Assembly: GCF_900102365.1 (NCBI RefSeq)
Contig: NZ_FOIN01000019.1
Span: forward strand, 1-47,407
Length of the DNA: 47,407 nt
Reading direction: 5' to 3'
Source: Thomasclavelia cocleata
GTDB taxonomy: Bacteria; Bacillota_I; Bacilli_A; Erysipelotrichales; Coprobacillaceae
The first letter of the stretch is position 1; each line of letters opens with the position of its first letter. The notes beneath the pieces are model-generated. The model saw only the letters and a list, made by a program, of their open reading frames with translations, did no database searches and had not been told where the DNA came from. The position numbers and the translations under genes are program-made. Below, one piece after another: positions 32,078 through 41,773 of this stretch.

Positions 32078-32857
32078 ATGAAAATATTGTTTATTGGAGA
32101 TATTTTTGGAGAAATTGGTCGTGAAATGATTGAAGACTATTTACATCGTTTGGTTAAGGATAATCAAATTGATTTTGTAATAGCTAATGTTGAAAATACA
32201 AGTCATGGAAAAGGTTTATTAAAGAGACATTATGATGAATTATCATTTCAAGGGATTCAAGCAATGACGATGGGAAATCATACTTTTGATAAAAAGGAAT
32301 TATATGATTATATTGATGAAGCTGATAGATTAATTGTTCCTATTAATCAGCCTAAAGTATTACCTGGAATTAAGTCACGAGTATTTAATGTACTTAATAA
32401 AGAGGTACGAGTTACTAATGTTTTAGGTGCTGCATTTATGGATAGTAGAAATAGTAATCCATTTGAAATAATAGATGATTATCTAGATTTAAAACAAGAT
32501 ATTCACATAATTGATTTTCATGGGGAAACAACAAGTGAGAAAATAGCGTTTGCACATTATGTCAAAGAAAAAATTAGTGGTGCTGTTTTAGGTACTCATA
32601 CTCATGTTCAAACTGCTGATGAGAAAATAATTGATGGTAAAGTTGCATTTATTAGTGATGTTGGGATGACTGGTCCATATATGAGTGCGATTGGTTGTGA
32701 TTTAGATGCGATTGTAAGTAGATTAAGAGGTTTTAATGCGCCTTTTAGTGTAGCCAAAAGCAGCGGTCAATTATCAGGGGTGATTTTAACATTCGAAGAT
32801 GATAAACCAATAAAAATAGAAAGAGTGTTAATTAATCAAGATCATCCATATTTTTAG
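32078..32857 (+). CDS. ymdB: YmdB-family metallophosphodiesterase (259 aa)
   Basis: A calcineurin-like phosphodiesterase active on cyclic nucleotides, which in Bacillus affects biofilm and nanotube decisions. Metal ligands are visible in order: G-D-I-F-G near the start, N-V-E-N (about residues 38-41), M-G-N-H-T-F-D, D-F-H-G-E and G-T-H-T-H-V-Q-T. The length is normal. It lies between rny and spoVS, as in Bacillus. Confidence 0.94.
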   Translation: MKILFIGDIFGEIGREMIEDYLHRLVKDNQIDFVIANVENTSHGKGLLKRHYDELSFQGIQAMTMGNHTFDKKELYDYIDEADRLIVPINQPKVLPGIKSRVFNVLNKEVRVTNVLGAAFMDSRNSNPFEIIDDYLDLKQDIHIIDFHGETTSEKIAFAHYVKEKISGAVLGTHTHVQTADEKIIDGKVAFISDVGMTGPYMSAIGCDLDAIVSRLRGFNAPFSVAKSSGQLSGVILTFEDDKPIKIERVLINQDHPYF

Positions 32858-32903
32858 GTATAATTTTTTAATGTTTTCATATAGTTGATTAGGAGGCTAT
32901 AAT

Positions 32904-33164
32904 ATGGAAACAATCAAAGTATCATCATCGTCTAGTCCCAATAATGTAGCAGGGGCTATTGCAAGTATGATAAGAAATGAATCTAAACTACAGATTCAGG
33001 TTATTGGAGCGGCAGCTTTGAATCAAGCAATAAAGGCTATAGCTATTGCAAGAGGGTATATAATTCCTACTGGGAATGAAATTATTTGTATTCCTTCTTT
33101 TCATGATTTAATGGTTGATGATAAGGAGATAACTGCGCTTAGATTATTACTGGAATTACGATAA
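32904..33164 (+). CDS. spoVS: Stage V sporulation protein S (86 aa)
   Basis: A small Alba-fold protein needed for sporulation progression and coat assembly. The sequence METIKVSSSSSPNNVAGAIA, then G-A-A-A-L-N-Q-A-I-K-A-I-A-I-A-R-G, is characteristic of the family and of normal length. AGGAGG lies upstream. It sits between ymdB and miaB; sporulation control is known for homologues but no clear promoter was read here. Confidence 0.96.
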   Translation: METIKVSSSSSPNNVAGAIASMIRNESKLQIQVIGAAALNQAIKAIAIARGYIIPTGNEIICIPSFHDLMVDDKEITALRLLLELR

Positions 33165-33333
33165 GTTTTCTTTTTAGATATATTATTTAGTGAAAGGCTA
33201 TATCGTAAAATATAAAATTAATTATTTTAATGATTTAAAGTAAGTCTATTATTATTTGGAAAAGATAATAGAATGCTGTAAAATCAGGTTTAAATTTATA
33301 CTTTTTAATTTAGTTAGATGAATTTTATGTAAT

Positions 33334-33358
33334 AAGGACATATAGTCCTTATTTTTTT
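33334..33358 (+). terminator. Terminator of spoVS
   Basis: AAGGAC (33334-33339) pairs with GTCCTT (33345-33350), followed by a seven-T run. The 170 bases between the spoVS stop and this hairpin show no gene. Confidence 0.75.
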
Positions 33359-33359
33359 G

Positions 33360-33388
33360 TGGAAAAGTTTTGATTTTATGTATATAAT
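33360..33388 (+). promoter_or_regulatory. Promoter of miaB-ricA
   Basis: A consensus TATAAT at 33383-33388 with a weak -35 (TGGAAA at 33360-33365) at a 17-base spacing. Confidence 0.5.
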
Positions 33389-33410
33389 AGGTTAGAAAAG
33401 TGGTGAATAA

Positions 33411-34856
33411 ATGAAAGATTATAGTAATTATTTTAAAGGACCTTCATTAAGTGAGGCAAAAAGAAGAAGTTGTGATGAAGTAGGTCGCTATGACGATGCA
33501 TATTATGTACCAGAGGAAATGATCAAAGCTGGTCTTGGTAAGAAATATTATATACAGACATATGGATGTCAAGCAAATGAACGTGATAGTGAAACTTTAT
33601 CAGGAATTTTGGAAAGTATGTCATATCAGCCAGCTGAAAATATTAAACAAGCTGATGTGATTATTTTAAATACCTGTGCAATTCGTGAGAATGCTGAAGA
33701 GAAAGTTTTTGGAAAAGTTGGGTATGTAAAAAATTTAAAAAAGACTAATCCAGATTTAATATTTGCAATGTGTGGCTGTATGGCCCAAGAAGAGGTTGTA
33801 GTGAATCGAATTTTAGAAAAACATCCTCATGTTGATTTAATTTTTGGAACCCACAATATCCATCGTCTACCTGAATTATTAAAGGATGCACTTTATAACA
33901 AAGAAATGGTTGTTGAAGTATGGTCAAAAGAGGGAGATGTAATTGAAAATGCTCCAGTTAGACGTGATAACAAGTATAAAGCTTGGGTAAATATTATGTA
34001 TGGATGCAATAAGTTTTGTACATACTGTATTGTTCCATATACTAGAGGAAAAGAACGCTCACGTTTAGCAAAAGATATTATTAAAGAAGTTGAAGAATTA
34101 GTAGCTGATGGTTATCAGGAAATAACTTTATTAGGTCAAAATGTTAATAGTTATGGCAAAGACCTTGGAGATGATTATAATTTCTCTAATTTACTTGAAG
34201 ATGTTGCTAAAACCGATATTCCTAGAATTCGTTTTACAACGAGTCATCCTTGGGACTTTAGTGAAGATATGATTAAAGTTATTGCTAAGTATGATAATAT
34301 CATGCCAGCGATTCATTTACCTGTACAATCAGGTAATAATGAAATATTGAAGTTAATGGGACGTCGTTATAGTCGTGAACAGTATTTAGCTTTATTTCAT
34401 AAAATTAAAGAATATATTCCAGATTGTACAATTACAACAGATATTATTGTAGGATTTCCAAATGAGAGTCATGAACAATATTTAGATACTTTATCATTGT
34501 ATCAGGAATGTGAATATGATTTAGCATATACGTTTGTTTATTCTCCTCGTGCTGGTACTCCTGCAGCTAAAATGGCAGATAACGTAACCAGAGAAGAAAA
34601 GGATCAGCGTTTATATAAATTAAATGAAATTGTTAATGAAAAGGCTCATAAGCAAAATCAACGGTTTTTAAATGAGGTTGTTGAAGTATTAGTAGAAGGA
34701 ACTTCAAAAAAAGACGATACAATGTTAACTGGATATACACGACATCAAAAACTTGTTAATTTTAAAGGAAATCCATCTGATATTGGAAAGATTATTAAAG
34801 TAAAAATTACAGAAGCCAAAACATGGGCATTAAAAGGTGAAGCAATTGAATCATAG
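33411..34856 (+). CDS. miaB: tRNA-2-methylthio-N6-dimethylallyladenosine synthase (481 aa)
   Basis: A radical-SAM enzyme that adds the methylthio group to i6A37 of tRNAs. The N-terminal domain binds one cluster through C-Q-A-N, C-A-I-R and C-G-C-M. The radical-SAM C-x3-C-x2-C is C-N-K-F-C-T-Y-C near residue 196, and a TRAM domain lies at the end. The product of miaA at 41773, encoded 7 kb downstream, makes its substrate. Its end overlaps ricA. Confidence 0.96.
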   Translation: MKDYSNYFKGPSLSEAKRRSCDEVGRYDDAYYVPEEMIKAGLGKKYYIQTYGCQANERDSETLSGILESMSYQPAENIKQADVIILNTCAIRENAEEKVFGKVGYVKNLKKTNPDLIFAMCGCMAQEEVVVNRILEKHPHVDLIFGTHNIHRLPELLKDALYNKEMVVEVWSKEGDVIENAPVRRDNKYKAWVNIMYGCNKFCTYCIVPYTRGKERSRLAKDIIKEVEELVADGYQEITLLGQNVNSYGKDLGDDYNFSNLLEDVAKTDIPRIRFTTSHPWDFSEDMIKVIAKYDNIMPAIHLPVQSGNNEILKLMGRRYSREQYLALFHKIKEYIPDCTITTDIIVGFPNESHEQYLDTLSLYQECEYDLAYTFVYSPRAGTPAAKMADNVTREEKDQRLYKLNEIVNEKAHKQNQRFLNEVVEVLVEGTSKKDDTMLTGYTRHQKLVNFKGNPSDIGKIIKVKITEAKTWALKGEAIES

Positions 34857-35175
34857 TTTAGATTATGCAAAGCAGTTAAATGACTATTTATTAAATCTTG
34901 AAGTAATTAAAGAGTATCAAAAATATGAACAGTTAATTAATCAAAATACTAAAATTAGAAAAATGGAAGCTAAGATAAAAGCTTATCAAAAAAAGATAGT
35001 TAATCAAAAAGCTAAACAGGATGAAACAGTTATTAAAACGATTAAAGAATATCAAAAAATTAAAGAGGAATTTGAAAATCATCCTTTGGTTGTTAACTAT
35101 CTTTATCTAAAAAAAGAGGTAGATGAGATTATACAATCGATAAATAGTTACATAAATGGACAATTATTAAAATAA
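34846..35175 (+). CDS. ricA: YmcA/RicA-like protein, YlbF family (109 aa)
   Basis: An all-helical protein with the Com_YlbF pattern, including Y-Q-K-Y-E-Q-L-I-N, I-K-A-Y-Q-K-K-I-V and a long coiled coil. In Bacillus RicA (YmcA) works with YlbF and YaaT to control RNase Y specificity. That fits its place in the rny-miaB region. I chose TTG at 34846 with AAAGGTG upstream; the GTG at 34837 is part of that site. It overlaps miaB by 11 bases. Confidence 0.82.
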   Translation: MNHSLDYAKQLNDYLLNLEVIKEYQKYEQLINQNTKIRKMEAKIKAYQKKIVNQKAKQDETVIKTIKEYQKIKEEFENHPLVVNYLYLKKEVDEIIQSINSYINGQLLK

Positions 35176-35178
35176 GGG

Positions 35179-35207
35179 TTGACTTAGTTATTGAACATAA
35201 TTATAAT
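35179..35207 (+). promoter_or_regulatory. Promoter of guaB
   Basis: TTGACT at 35179-35184, a 17-base spacer and consensus TATAAT at 35202-35207; the best sigma-A promoter in the window. No riboswitch is visible between it and the gene. Confidence 0.88.
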
Positions 35208-35251
35208 ATTATGAAATATTAGACATAGAGATGAAGAAAAGGAGAGATAGA

Positions 35252-36766
35252 ATGGCATATTTTTTTGATGAACCATCGCATACATTTAATGAATATCTTT
35301 TAGTACCAGGATATTCATCGACTGAATGTCAAGCTAAAAATGTTGATTTAAAGACACCTTTAGTTAAATTTAAAAAAGGTGAGGAACCAGCGTTATCGTT
35401 AAATATTCCTCTAGTTTCAGCAGTTATGCAGGCTGTATCTGATGATAAGATGGCAGTTGCACTTGCAAGAGAGGGTGGTGTTTCATTTATTTATGGGTCA
35501 CAATCAATTGAAGATCAAGCAGCTATGGTTAAACGAGCTAAAACTTATAAAGCAGGATTTGTACCAAGTGATTCAAATTTAAGTGCTAATGATACATTGG
35601 CCGATGTTATTGCTTTAAAAGAAAAAACGGGACATTCTACTATGGCAGTAACAGAAGATGGTAGTGCTAATGGTAAATTGTTAGGAATTGTAACTGGTAG
35701 GGATTATCGTGTTTCTAGAATGGATTTGGATACAAAAGTAACAGAATTTATGACACCATATGATAAGTTGGTTTGTGGACATATTGGAGTTACGTTAAAA
35801 GAAGCAAATGATCTTATTTGGGATAATAAACTTAACGCTTTACCTATTATTGATGATAATCAAAAGTTAGCATATTTTGTTTTTAGAAAAGATTATGAAA
35901 CAAGAAAATCTAATCCAAATGAACTATTAGATGATTCAAAACGATATGTAGTTGGTGCGGGAATTAATACTCGTGATTTTGCAGATCGTGTTCCAGCATT
36001 AGTAAAAGCTGGTGTGGATGTATTATGTATTGATTCTTCTGAAGGTTTTACAGAATGGCAAAAAATTACAATTGATTGGATTAGAGAACATTATGGTGAT
36101 AGTGTAAAAGTTGGTGCTGGGAATGTTGTTGATGCAGATGGATTTAGATTTTTAGCCGATGCTGGAGCAGATTTTGTTAAAGTTGGTATTGGTGGTGGTT
36201 CTATCTGTATCACTCGTGAACAAAAAGGAATTGGTCGTGGACAAGCAACAGCAACAATTGAAGTAGCGAAAGCTCGTGATGAATATTTTAAAGAAACAGG
36301 TATTTATGTACCAATTTGTTCAGATGGTGGAATTGTTCATGATTATCATATGACTTTGGCATTAGCTATGGGTTCTGATTTTATTATGTTAGGTAGATAT
36401 TTCTCACGTTTTGATGAATCTCCTACAAATAAAGTAAGTATTAATGGTCAATATATGAAAGAATATTGGGGTGAAGGTTCAGCTCGTGCTCGTAACTGGC
36501 AACGTTATGATATGGGCGGTGATTCAAAACTTTCATTTGAAGAGGGTGTTGATTCATATGTTCCATATGCAGGAAGTTTAAAAGATAATGTTGGTTTAAC
36601 TTTGAGTAAGATTAAATCAACAATGTGTAATTGTGGAGCTTTAACTATTCCTGAACTACAAGAGAAAGCAAAAATCACTTTAGTATCTTCAACAAGTATT
36701 GTTGAAGGTGGGGCTCATGATGTTGTTTTGAAAGATTCTACATCAGGAAATGGTCATAAAAACTAA
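35252..36766 (+). CDS. guaB: Inosine-5'-monophosphate dehydrogenase (504 aa)
   Basis: Oxidises IMP to XMP, the first step of guanine nucleotide synthesis. The barrel starts F-N-E-Y-L-L-V-P-G. Two CBS motifs are inserted at about residues 95-225. The catalytic loop is G-G-G-S-I-C-I-T-R near residue 320, with the cysteine intact. The flap contains [12 protein letters not shown] chose the ATG at 35252 with AAAGGAG; the upstream ATG at 35231 lacks a site. It is inserted between ricA and cotE, which are adjacent in Bacillus, and has its own promoter and terminator. Confidence 0.95.
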   Translation: MAYFFDEPSHTFNEYLLVPGYSSTECQAKNVDLKTPLVKFKKGEEPALSLNIPLVSAVMQAVSDDKMAVALAREGGVSFIYGSQSIEDQAAMVKRAKTYKAGFVPSDSNLSANDTLADVIALKEKTGHSTMAVTEDGSANGKLLGIVTGRDYRVSRMDLDTKVTEFMTPYDKLVCGHIGVTLKEANDLIWDNKLNALPIIDDNQKLAYFVFRKDYETRKSNPNELLDDSKRYVVGAGINTRDFADRVPALVKAGVDVLCIDSSEGFTEWQKITIDWIREHYGDSVKVGAGNVVDADGFRFLADAGADFVKVGIGGGSICITREQKGIGRGQATATIEVAKARDEYFKETGIYVPICSDGGIVHDYHMTLALAMGSDFIMLGRYFSRFDESPTNKVSINGQYMKEYWGEGSARARNWQRYDMGGDSKLSFEEGVDSYVPYAGSLKDNVGLTLSKIKSTMCNCGALTIPELQEKAKITLVSSTSIVEGGAHDVVLKDSTSGNGHKN

Positions 36767-36776
36767 ATAAATAGAT

Positions 36777-36807
36777 GAAGATGTAGTAAAATACATCTTC
36801 TTTTTTT
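36777..36807 (+). terminator. Terminator of guaB
   Basis: GAAGATGTA (36777-36785) pairs with TACATCTTC (36792-36800), followed by seven T. Confidence 0.88.
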
Positions 36808-36826
36808 ATGTTATTAGGTTTTTTGT

Positions 36827-36854
36827 ACATTTTTTGAAATATTTGCATATATTA
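36827..36854 (+). promoter_or_regulatory. Candidate sporulation (sigma-K/sigma-E-like) promoter of cotE
   Basis: ACA at 36827-36829 and G-CATATATTA at 36845-36854 with 17 bases between AC and CATA. This fits the sigma-K consensus AC-N16/17-CATAnnnTA. cotE is transcribed from sigma-E and sigma-K promoters in Bacillus. Confidence 0.45.
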
Positions 36855-36869
36855 AAATAGGTGAAGAAC

Positions 36870-37364
36870 ATGGCAAACAATATTCGTGAAATTATTACTC
36901 AGGCAGTTATTGCTAAAGGGAAAAAGAGAACCCTTAATAAATATCCTTTTGTTATTGAAAACTATGATAAGATTTTAGGATGTTGGATTACTAATCATCG
37001 TTATAATGCAACTTTTAAAAAAGGTCAGCCTATTGTTTTAGGAACTTTTGATGTTCATCTGTGGTATAATTATAATGATGATAGTAATATTTTGAAACAA
37101 ACAGTTAGTTATATGAATGAATTAGATTTGGTTAAAAAGGAAAGTCGAAACTTTGATGAAAATGATGAATTAATGGTAGTATGTAATCGAGAACCTAAAT
37201 GTATAAGTGTAAATAAAAGTGATGAAAATGTATTAATTGAAATTGAAAAGGAAATATCTTTAAGTGTAGTTGGGAAAACAACGATGAGAGTAGAGACTAA
37301 AAATGAAAAAGAATCATGGGATGAATTGGATAATATCACAGTAGATGAAAATTTTATCAAATGA
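36870..37364 (+). CDS. cotE: Outer spore coat protein CotE (164 aa)
   Basis: A morphogenetic protein that recruits the outer coat onto the spore. Family features are I-R-E-I-I-T-Q-A-V, L-G-C-W-I-T-N-H-R-Y and V-H-L-W-Y-N-Y, and the acidic tail. The length is normal. I chose the ATG at 36870, 5 bases after AGGTGAAG; an earlier GTG at 36861 is within that site. Its position just before mutS matches Bacillus. Confidence 0.92.
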   Translation: MANNIREIITQAVIAKGKKRTLNKYPFVIENYDKILGCWITNHRYNATFKKGQPIVLGTFDVHLWYNYNDDSNILKQTVSYMNELDLVKKESRNFDENDELMVVCNREPKCISVNKSDENVLIEIEKEISLSVVGKTTMRVETKNEKESWDELDNITVDENFIK

Positions 37365-37386
37365 AGGCGTAAGCCTTTTTTCTTTT
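37364..37386 (+). terminator. Small terminator after cotE
   Basis: AAGGC (37364-37368), a GTAA loop and GCCTT (37373-37377), then T-rich. It begins at the last base of the stop codon. Confidence 0.6.
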
Positions 37387-37397
37387 GTTAATAGTTG

Positions 37398-37406
37398 TGC
37401 TATAAT
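37398..37406 (+). promoter_or_regulatory. Extended -10 promoter of mutS-mutL-miaA
   Basis: TGCTATAAT at 37398-37406, an extended -10 with consensus hexamer. The -35 is weak. Confidence 0.6.
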
Positions 37407-37439
37407 GGGATAGTAATTTTTTAGAAGTGGAGTTAAGAT

Positions 37440-39953
37440 ATGAAACCTAAATATAGTCCAATGATGATGCAGTATTTATCAATAAAAGAAGAAAACCAGG
37501 ATTCTATTGTAATGTTTAGATTAGGGGATTTTTATGAAATGTTTTTTGATGATGCAATTTTAGTATCAAAAGAATTAGAAATTGCATTGACTGGAAAAAA
37601 TGCTGGTGCAGTAGAAAGGGTGCCAATGTGTGGTGTTCCTTTTCATTCAGCAAGTGGATATATTCAAAAGTTAGTTGATAATGGTCATAGAGTAGCAATT
37701 GTTGAACAATTGAGTGAACCAGGAAAAAAAGGAATTGTTGAGCGTGGAGTAGTTCAAATCATTACACCAGGTACTATTTTTGATGAATCACTAACAAATA
37801 ATAAAAATAATTATATTGCAGCTTTAGAAGAGTTTGATTTTAATTATACTTTAGCTTTTTGTGATATTTCTACAGGTGAATTTTGTGTTACTAATATTGA
37901 TAAAAATGAGAAGCTTTTATTAAACCAGCTACAAATGATGGCTGTAAAGGAGGTTGTTTGTTTATCGAAGCATATTTTTAAATTTGATGATATTTTATCT
38001 TCACCTTTTGATAATGATAAATATAATGATAAATATGCGAAGATTTTTAGTAATATTAATGATTTAAAACAAATAAAAACAGCTTCATTATTATTAAATT
38101 ATTTATTAGATACACAAAAAAGAGAATTAGAACATCTTCAAATAATTGAAGAAATAAATAATGATGATTATTTAACAATGGATCTATATACTAAAAAAGC
38201 ATTAGAATTAACTACAAATACTAAAAACAATGAAAAATATGGTAGTTTATATTGGCTGTTAGATCAAACTAAAACAGCAATGGGATCAAGATTATTAAAA
38301 CAATGGATCGAACGTCCTTTAATAAATCAGGCTCAAATCGAAGACCGATTAGATATAGTAGAGATTTTTACTAATTATTTTATTCAAAGAGAAAGTGTTA
38401 AAGAGATTTTAAAAGATATTTATGATCTTGAAAGATTATCATCACGAATTGCGTTTGGAAATATTAATGCTCGGGATTTAAAGTGGATAAGTTCTTCTTT
38501 AAAAGTGCTACCCGAATTAAAAGCGCAGTTAATATCATTAGATGAACCTTTGATTAATGAATTAGCTAATAAATTAGTTGATTTAAGTCATATAACAGAA
38601 CTCATTGATCAAGCAATCGTTGATAATCCACCACTGACAGTAAAAGAGGGTGGAATCATAAAAGATAGTTTTAATGAAGAATTAGATGAACTTAGATATA
38701 TTCGTAATCATGGAAAACAGTGGTTAGCTAAATTTGAACAAAAAGAACGTGATAAAACAGGAATTAAAGGATTAAAAGTTGGTTATAATCGAGTTTTTGG
38801 ATATTATATTGAAATCACTAAGGCAAATTTATCTTTAGTTAAAGATGAATTTAATTATACACGTAAACAAAGTTTATCAAATGCAGAGAGATTTGTTACA
38901 CCAGAATTAAAAGAAATGGAATCAAAATTATTAAGTGCGCAAGATAAAATGGTGAAATTGGAGTATGTTTTATTTACTCAAATTAGAGATTATATAAAAA
39001 AAGATGTTCATACTCTTCAAGATGTTGCTAAAGTGATTGCTCGAATTGATGTTTATCAATCTTTAGCAATGATTTCAAGTGAGAACAGTTATGTACGACC
39101 AGTATTTAATCAGAGTAAAACTTTTAATGTTGTAGATGGAAGACATGGTGTAATTGAACAAGTAATGGCACAAGGATCATATGTTTCTAATGATGTAATG
39201 ATTGATAATAATTATCCAGTATTATTGATTACAGGACCAAATATGGGTGGTAAATCAACATATATGCGCCAAATTGCTTTAATTGCTTTAATGGGCCAAA
39301 TTGGATGTTTTGTACCATGTAGTGAGGCTAATATACCTATTTTTGATCAGATATTTACTCGAATTGGTGCTAGTGATGATTTGATTTCAGGACAATCTAC
39401 ATTTATGGTAGAAATGTTAGAGGCAAATAATGCTTTACGTTATGCAACAGAAAATTCTTTAATTATTTTTGATGAAATTGGTCGTGGTACAGCGACATTT
39501 GATGGGATGGCAATAGCTCAGGCGATGATTGAATATATTGCAACCTCAATTAAATGTATTACTTTATTTTCGACTCATTACCATGAATTAACATTTTTAG
39601 AAGAAAAAGATTTGGGAATTAAAAATGTTCATGCTAGTGCTTCAATTGAAAATGATGATCTAGTATTTTTATATCGAATCAAGTCAGGTCGTTCAAATAA
39701 ATCTTATGGAGTTAATGTTGCAAAGCTTGCAAAATTGCCTGATGCAGTTTTAAATCGTGCTAATGTTTTATTAGAGGCATTAGAGGAAAATAATATTGAA
39801 CATCATTTAAGTAATGATACTTTAAAACAAGCTCCTGCAACTTCAATGAGTGTTGTTGAAAAATATCTTGATAATATAGATCCAATGGCATTATCGCCAA
39901 TTGATGCTTTATCAACATTGATAGAATTAAAGAAATTAAATGAAAGTAGGTGA
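37440..39953 (+). CDS. mutS: DNA mismatch repair protein MutS (837 aa)
   Basis: Recognises mismatches and starts repair with MutL. The mismatch-reading motif G-D-F31-Y-E33 is in FRLGDFYEMFF. The C-terminal ATPase has Walker A G-P-N-M-G-G-K-S-T from about residue 599 and the A-T-F-D-G-M-A and S-T-H-Y-H-E-L segments. A full-length MutS1. GTGGAG precedes the start. It ends inside the ribosome site of mutL. Confidence 0.97.
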   Translation: MKPKYSPMMMQYLSIKEENQDSIVMFRLGDFYEMFFDDAILVSKELEIALTGKNAGAVERVPMCGVPFHSASGYIQKLVDNGHRVAIVEQLSEPGKKGIVERGVVQIITPGTIFDESLTNNKNNYIAALEEFDFNYTLAFCDISTGEFCVTNIDKNEKLLLNQLQMMAVKEVVCLSKHIFKFDDILSSPFDNDKYNDKYAKIFSNINDLKQIKTASLLLNYLLDTQKRELEHLQIIEEINNDDYLTMDLYTKKALELTTNTKNNEKYGSLYWLLDQTKTAMGSRLLKQWIERPLINQAQIEDRLDIVEIFTNYFIQRESVKEILKDIYDLERLSSRIAFGNINARDLKWISSSLKVLPELKAQLISLDEPLINELANKLVDLSHITELIDQAIVDNPPLTVKEGGIIKDSFNEELDELRYIRNHGKQWLAKFEQKERDKTGIKGLKVGYNRVFGYYIEITKANLSLVKDEFNYTRKQSLSNAERFVTPELKEMESKLLSAQDKMVKLEYVLFTQIRDYIKKDVHTLQDVAKVIARIDVYQSLAMISSENSYVRPVFNQSKTFNVVDGRHGVIEQVMAQGSYVSNDVMIDNNYPVLLITGPNMGGKSTYMRQIALIALMGQIGCFVPCSEANIPIFDQIFTRIGASDDLISGQSTFMVEMLEANNALRYATENSLIIFDEIGRGTATFDGMAIAQAMIEYIATSIKCITLFSTHYHELTFLEEKDLGIKNVHASASIENDDLVFLYRIKSGRSNKSYGVNVAKLAKLPDAVLNRANVLLEALEENNIEHHLSNDTLKQAPATSMSVVEKYLDNIDPMALSPIDALSTLIELKKLNESR

Positions 39954-39958
39954 TAAAA

Positions 39959-41773
39959 TTGCAAAAAATAAGACAACTAGATGATGTTTTAGCTAATAAA
40001 ATTGCAGCTGGAGAAGTAATTGAGCGACCAGCTAATGTTGTAAAAGAATTAGTTGAAAATAGTATAGATGCTAATAGTAGTAAAATAGATGTAATTGTAG
40101 AAGAGGGAGGATTGGATTTAATTCAAATTATAGATAATGGTGATGGGATGGTAAAAGAGGATGCTTTACTATGTTTTAGTCGCCATGCTACGAGTAAAAT
40201 AAAAGATGATCAAGATTTATTTTGCATTCAGACGTTAGGATTTCGTGGTGAAGCAATTCCTTCGATTGCATCAATTAGTAATTTTGAATTAAAAACAAGT
40301 ACTGGTGAAAAGGGAACGATTGTAAGTTATCAATATGGTAAATTTATTAAGTGTGAAGATAGTGATTGTAAAAAAGGAACTAATATTAAAGTAAAAAAGT
40401 TATTTCAAAATGTTCCTGCACGTTTAAAGTATATTAAATCAACTAATGCAGAGTTTGCAAATATTCAAACTTATATAGAACGTTTGTCGTTATCTCATCC
40501 ACATATTGCATTTTCACTGGTACATAATCAAAGGACAATATATAAAACTAATGGAAATGGTAATTTGTTAGAAGTAATTTCTAATGTTTATGGCTTAAAT
40601 GTCGCTAAAAATATGATTGCAGTTGATTTTGAAGATGATGAGTTCCATGTATCAGGATTTATTTCAAAAATTGATGTTAATCGTGCTAGTAAAAATCATA
40701 TTGTAACAATGGTGAATTCGAGAGTTGTTAAAAATAAAATAACGGTTGATAGTATTAATAATGCTTATCGTCGTTATTTAGCTGATAAGCGTTTTCCAAT
40801 TGTAATTGTAAATATTGAAATAGATCCATTTTTAGTAGATGTTAATGTTCATCCCTCTAAATTAGAAGTACGATTTTCTAAAGAAACGAAATTAAAAGAA
40901 TTAGTTTCTCAAGGAATTAGTGAAGCTTTAGCTAAAATTAATTTAACTTATGAAGCAGTAACATACAATAATAAGCCTAAGTTTATACCTGATTTACAAC
41001 AACCTAGTCTTGATTTGAGCTACGAAAAAGAGTTAATTAATCCAACTAAAAAACCTGTGGATGAAACAACTAAAGAAATAATTTATCAGGATATAAGAGA
41101 TGATGAAAAAATAGTTGCTGAATCAAAAAAGGATTATATCATTCCTGATAAACAGATTATTGAAACAAAAGTTGAATTACGTGAAAAACTAATGAAGAAA
41201 AAGCTGTTTGTAAAAGGACAAGTCCATGGAACATATATTATTTGTGAAGATGAAACAGGAATGTATATTGTTGATCAGCATGCAGGTCAGGAAAGAATAA
41301 ATTATGAATATTATTTAGAAAAATATAAAAATCTTGATTTGTCAATGAGAGATTTGTTGATACCAATTACTTTAGAATATCCTTTGAGTGAATTTTTAAT
41401 TATTGAAGAAAGAAAGGATTTATTAACTCAAGTAGGAATAAATCTTGAAGTATTTGGAGATAGTGGCTATGTGATTAAACAATTACCATTATGGATGCAA
41501 AATATTGATGAGCAATTATTTATTGAAGATATGATGACACAGTTATTAAATGATAATAAAATAGATGTAGTTAGATTACAAAATCATGCAATTGCAACAT
41601 TAAGTTGTAAAGCTTCGTTAAAAGCAAATACATATTTATCTAATGAAGGAATGCAAAATATTATTGATAATTTAATGCGTTGTGATAATCCATATGTTTG
41701 TCCACATGGACGACCAACAATTATCTATTATTCTGTTTATGAGATTGAAAAACTATTTAAGAGGGTCGTATAA
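39959..41773 (+). CDS. mutL: DNA mismatch repair protein MutL with endonuclease motif (604 aa)
   Basis: The N-terminal GHKL ATPase has N-K-I-A-A-G-E-V-I-E-R-P and D-N-G-D-G-M. The C-terminal domain carries D-Q-H-A-G-Q-E-R-I-N-Y-E and C-P-H-G-R-P, the metal-binding nuclease motifs found where MutH is absent. So strand nicking is done by MutL itself. I chose TTG at 39959, after AGGTGA at 39948-39953; the GTG at 39950 lies within that site. Its stop overlaps the miaA ATG. Confidence 0.96.
   Translation: MQKIRQLDDVLANKIAAGEVIERPANVVKELVENSIDANSSKIDVIVEEGGLDLIQIIDNGDGMVKEDALLCFSRHATSKIKDDQDLFCIQTLGFRGEAIPSIASISNFELKTSTGEKGTIVSYQYGKFIKCEDSDCKKGTNIKVKKLFQNVPARLKYIKSTNAEFANIQTYIERLSLSHPHIAFSLVHNQRTIYKTNGNGNLLEVISNVYGLNVAKNMIAVDFEDDEFHVSGFISKIDVNRASKNHIVTMVNSRVVKNKITVDSINNAYRRYLADKRFPIVIVNIEIDPFLVDVNVHPSKLEVRFSKETKLKELVSQGISEALAKINLTYEAVTYNNKPKFIPDLQQPSLDLSYEKELINPTKKPVDETTKEIIYQDIRDDEKIVAESKKDYIIPDKQIIETKVELREKLMKKKLFVKGQVHGTYIICEDETGMYIVDQHAGQERINYEYYLEKYKNLDLSMRDLLIPITLEYPLSEFLIIEERKDLLTQVGINLEVFGDSGYVIKQLPLWMQNIDEQLFIEDMMTQLLNDNKIDVVRLQNHAIATLSCKASLKANTYLSNEGMQNIIDNLMRCDNPYVCPHGRPTIIYYSVYEIEKLFKRVV

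Noticed and set aside
35208-35251. Riboswitch or attenuator ahead of guaB
   Set aside because: Only about 40 bases separate the promoter from the start and they hold no hairpin or known aptamer pattern.
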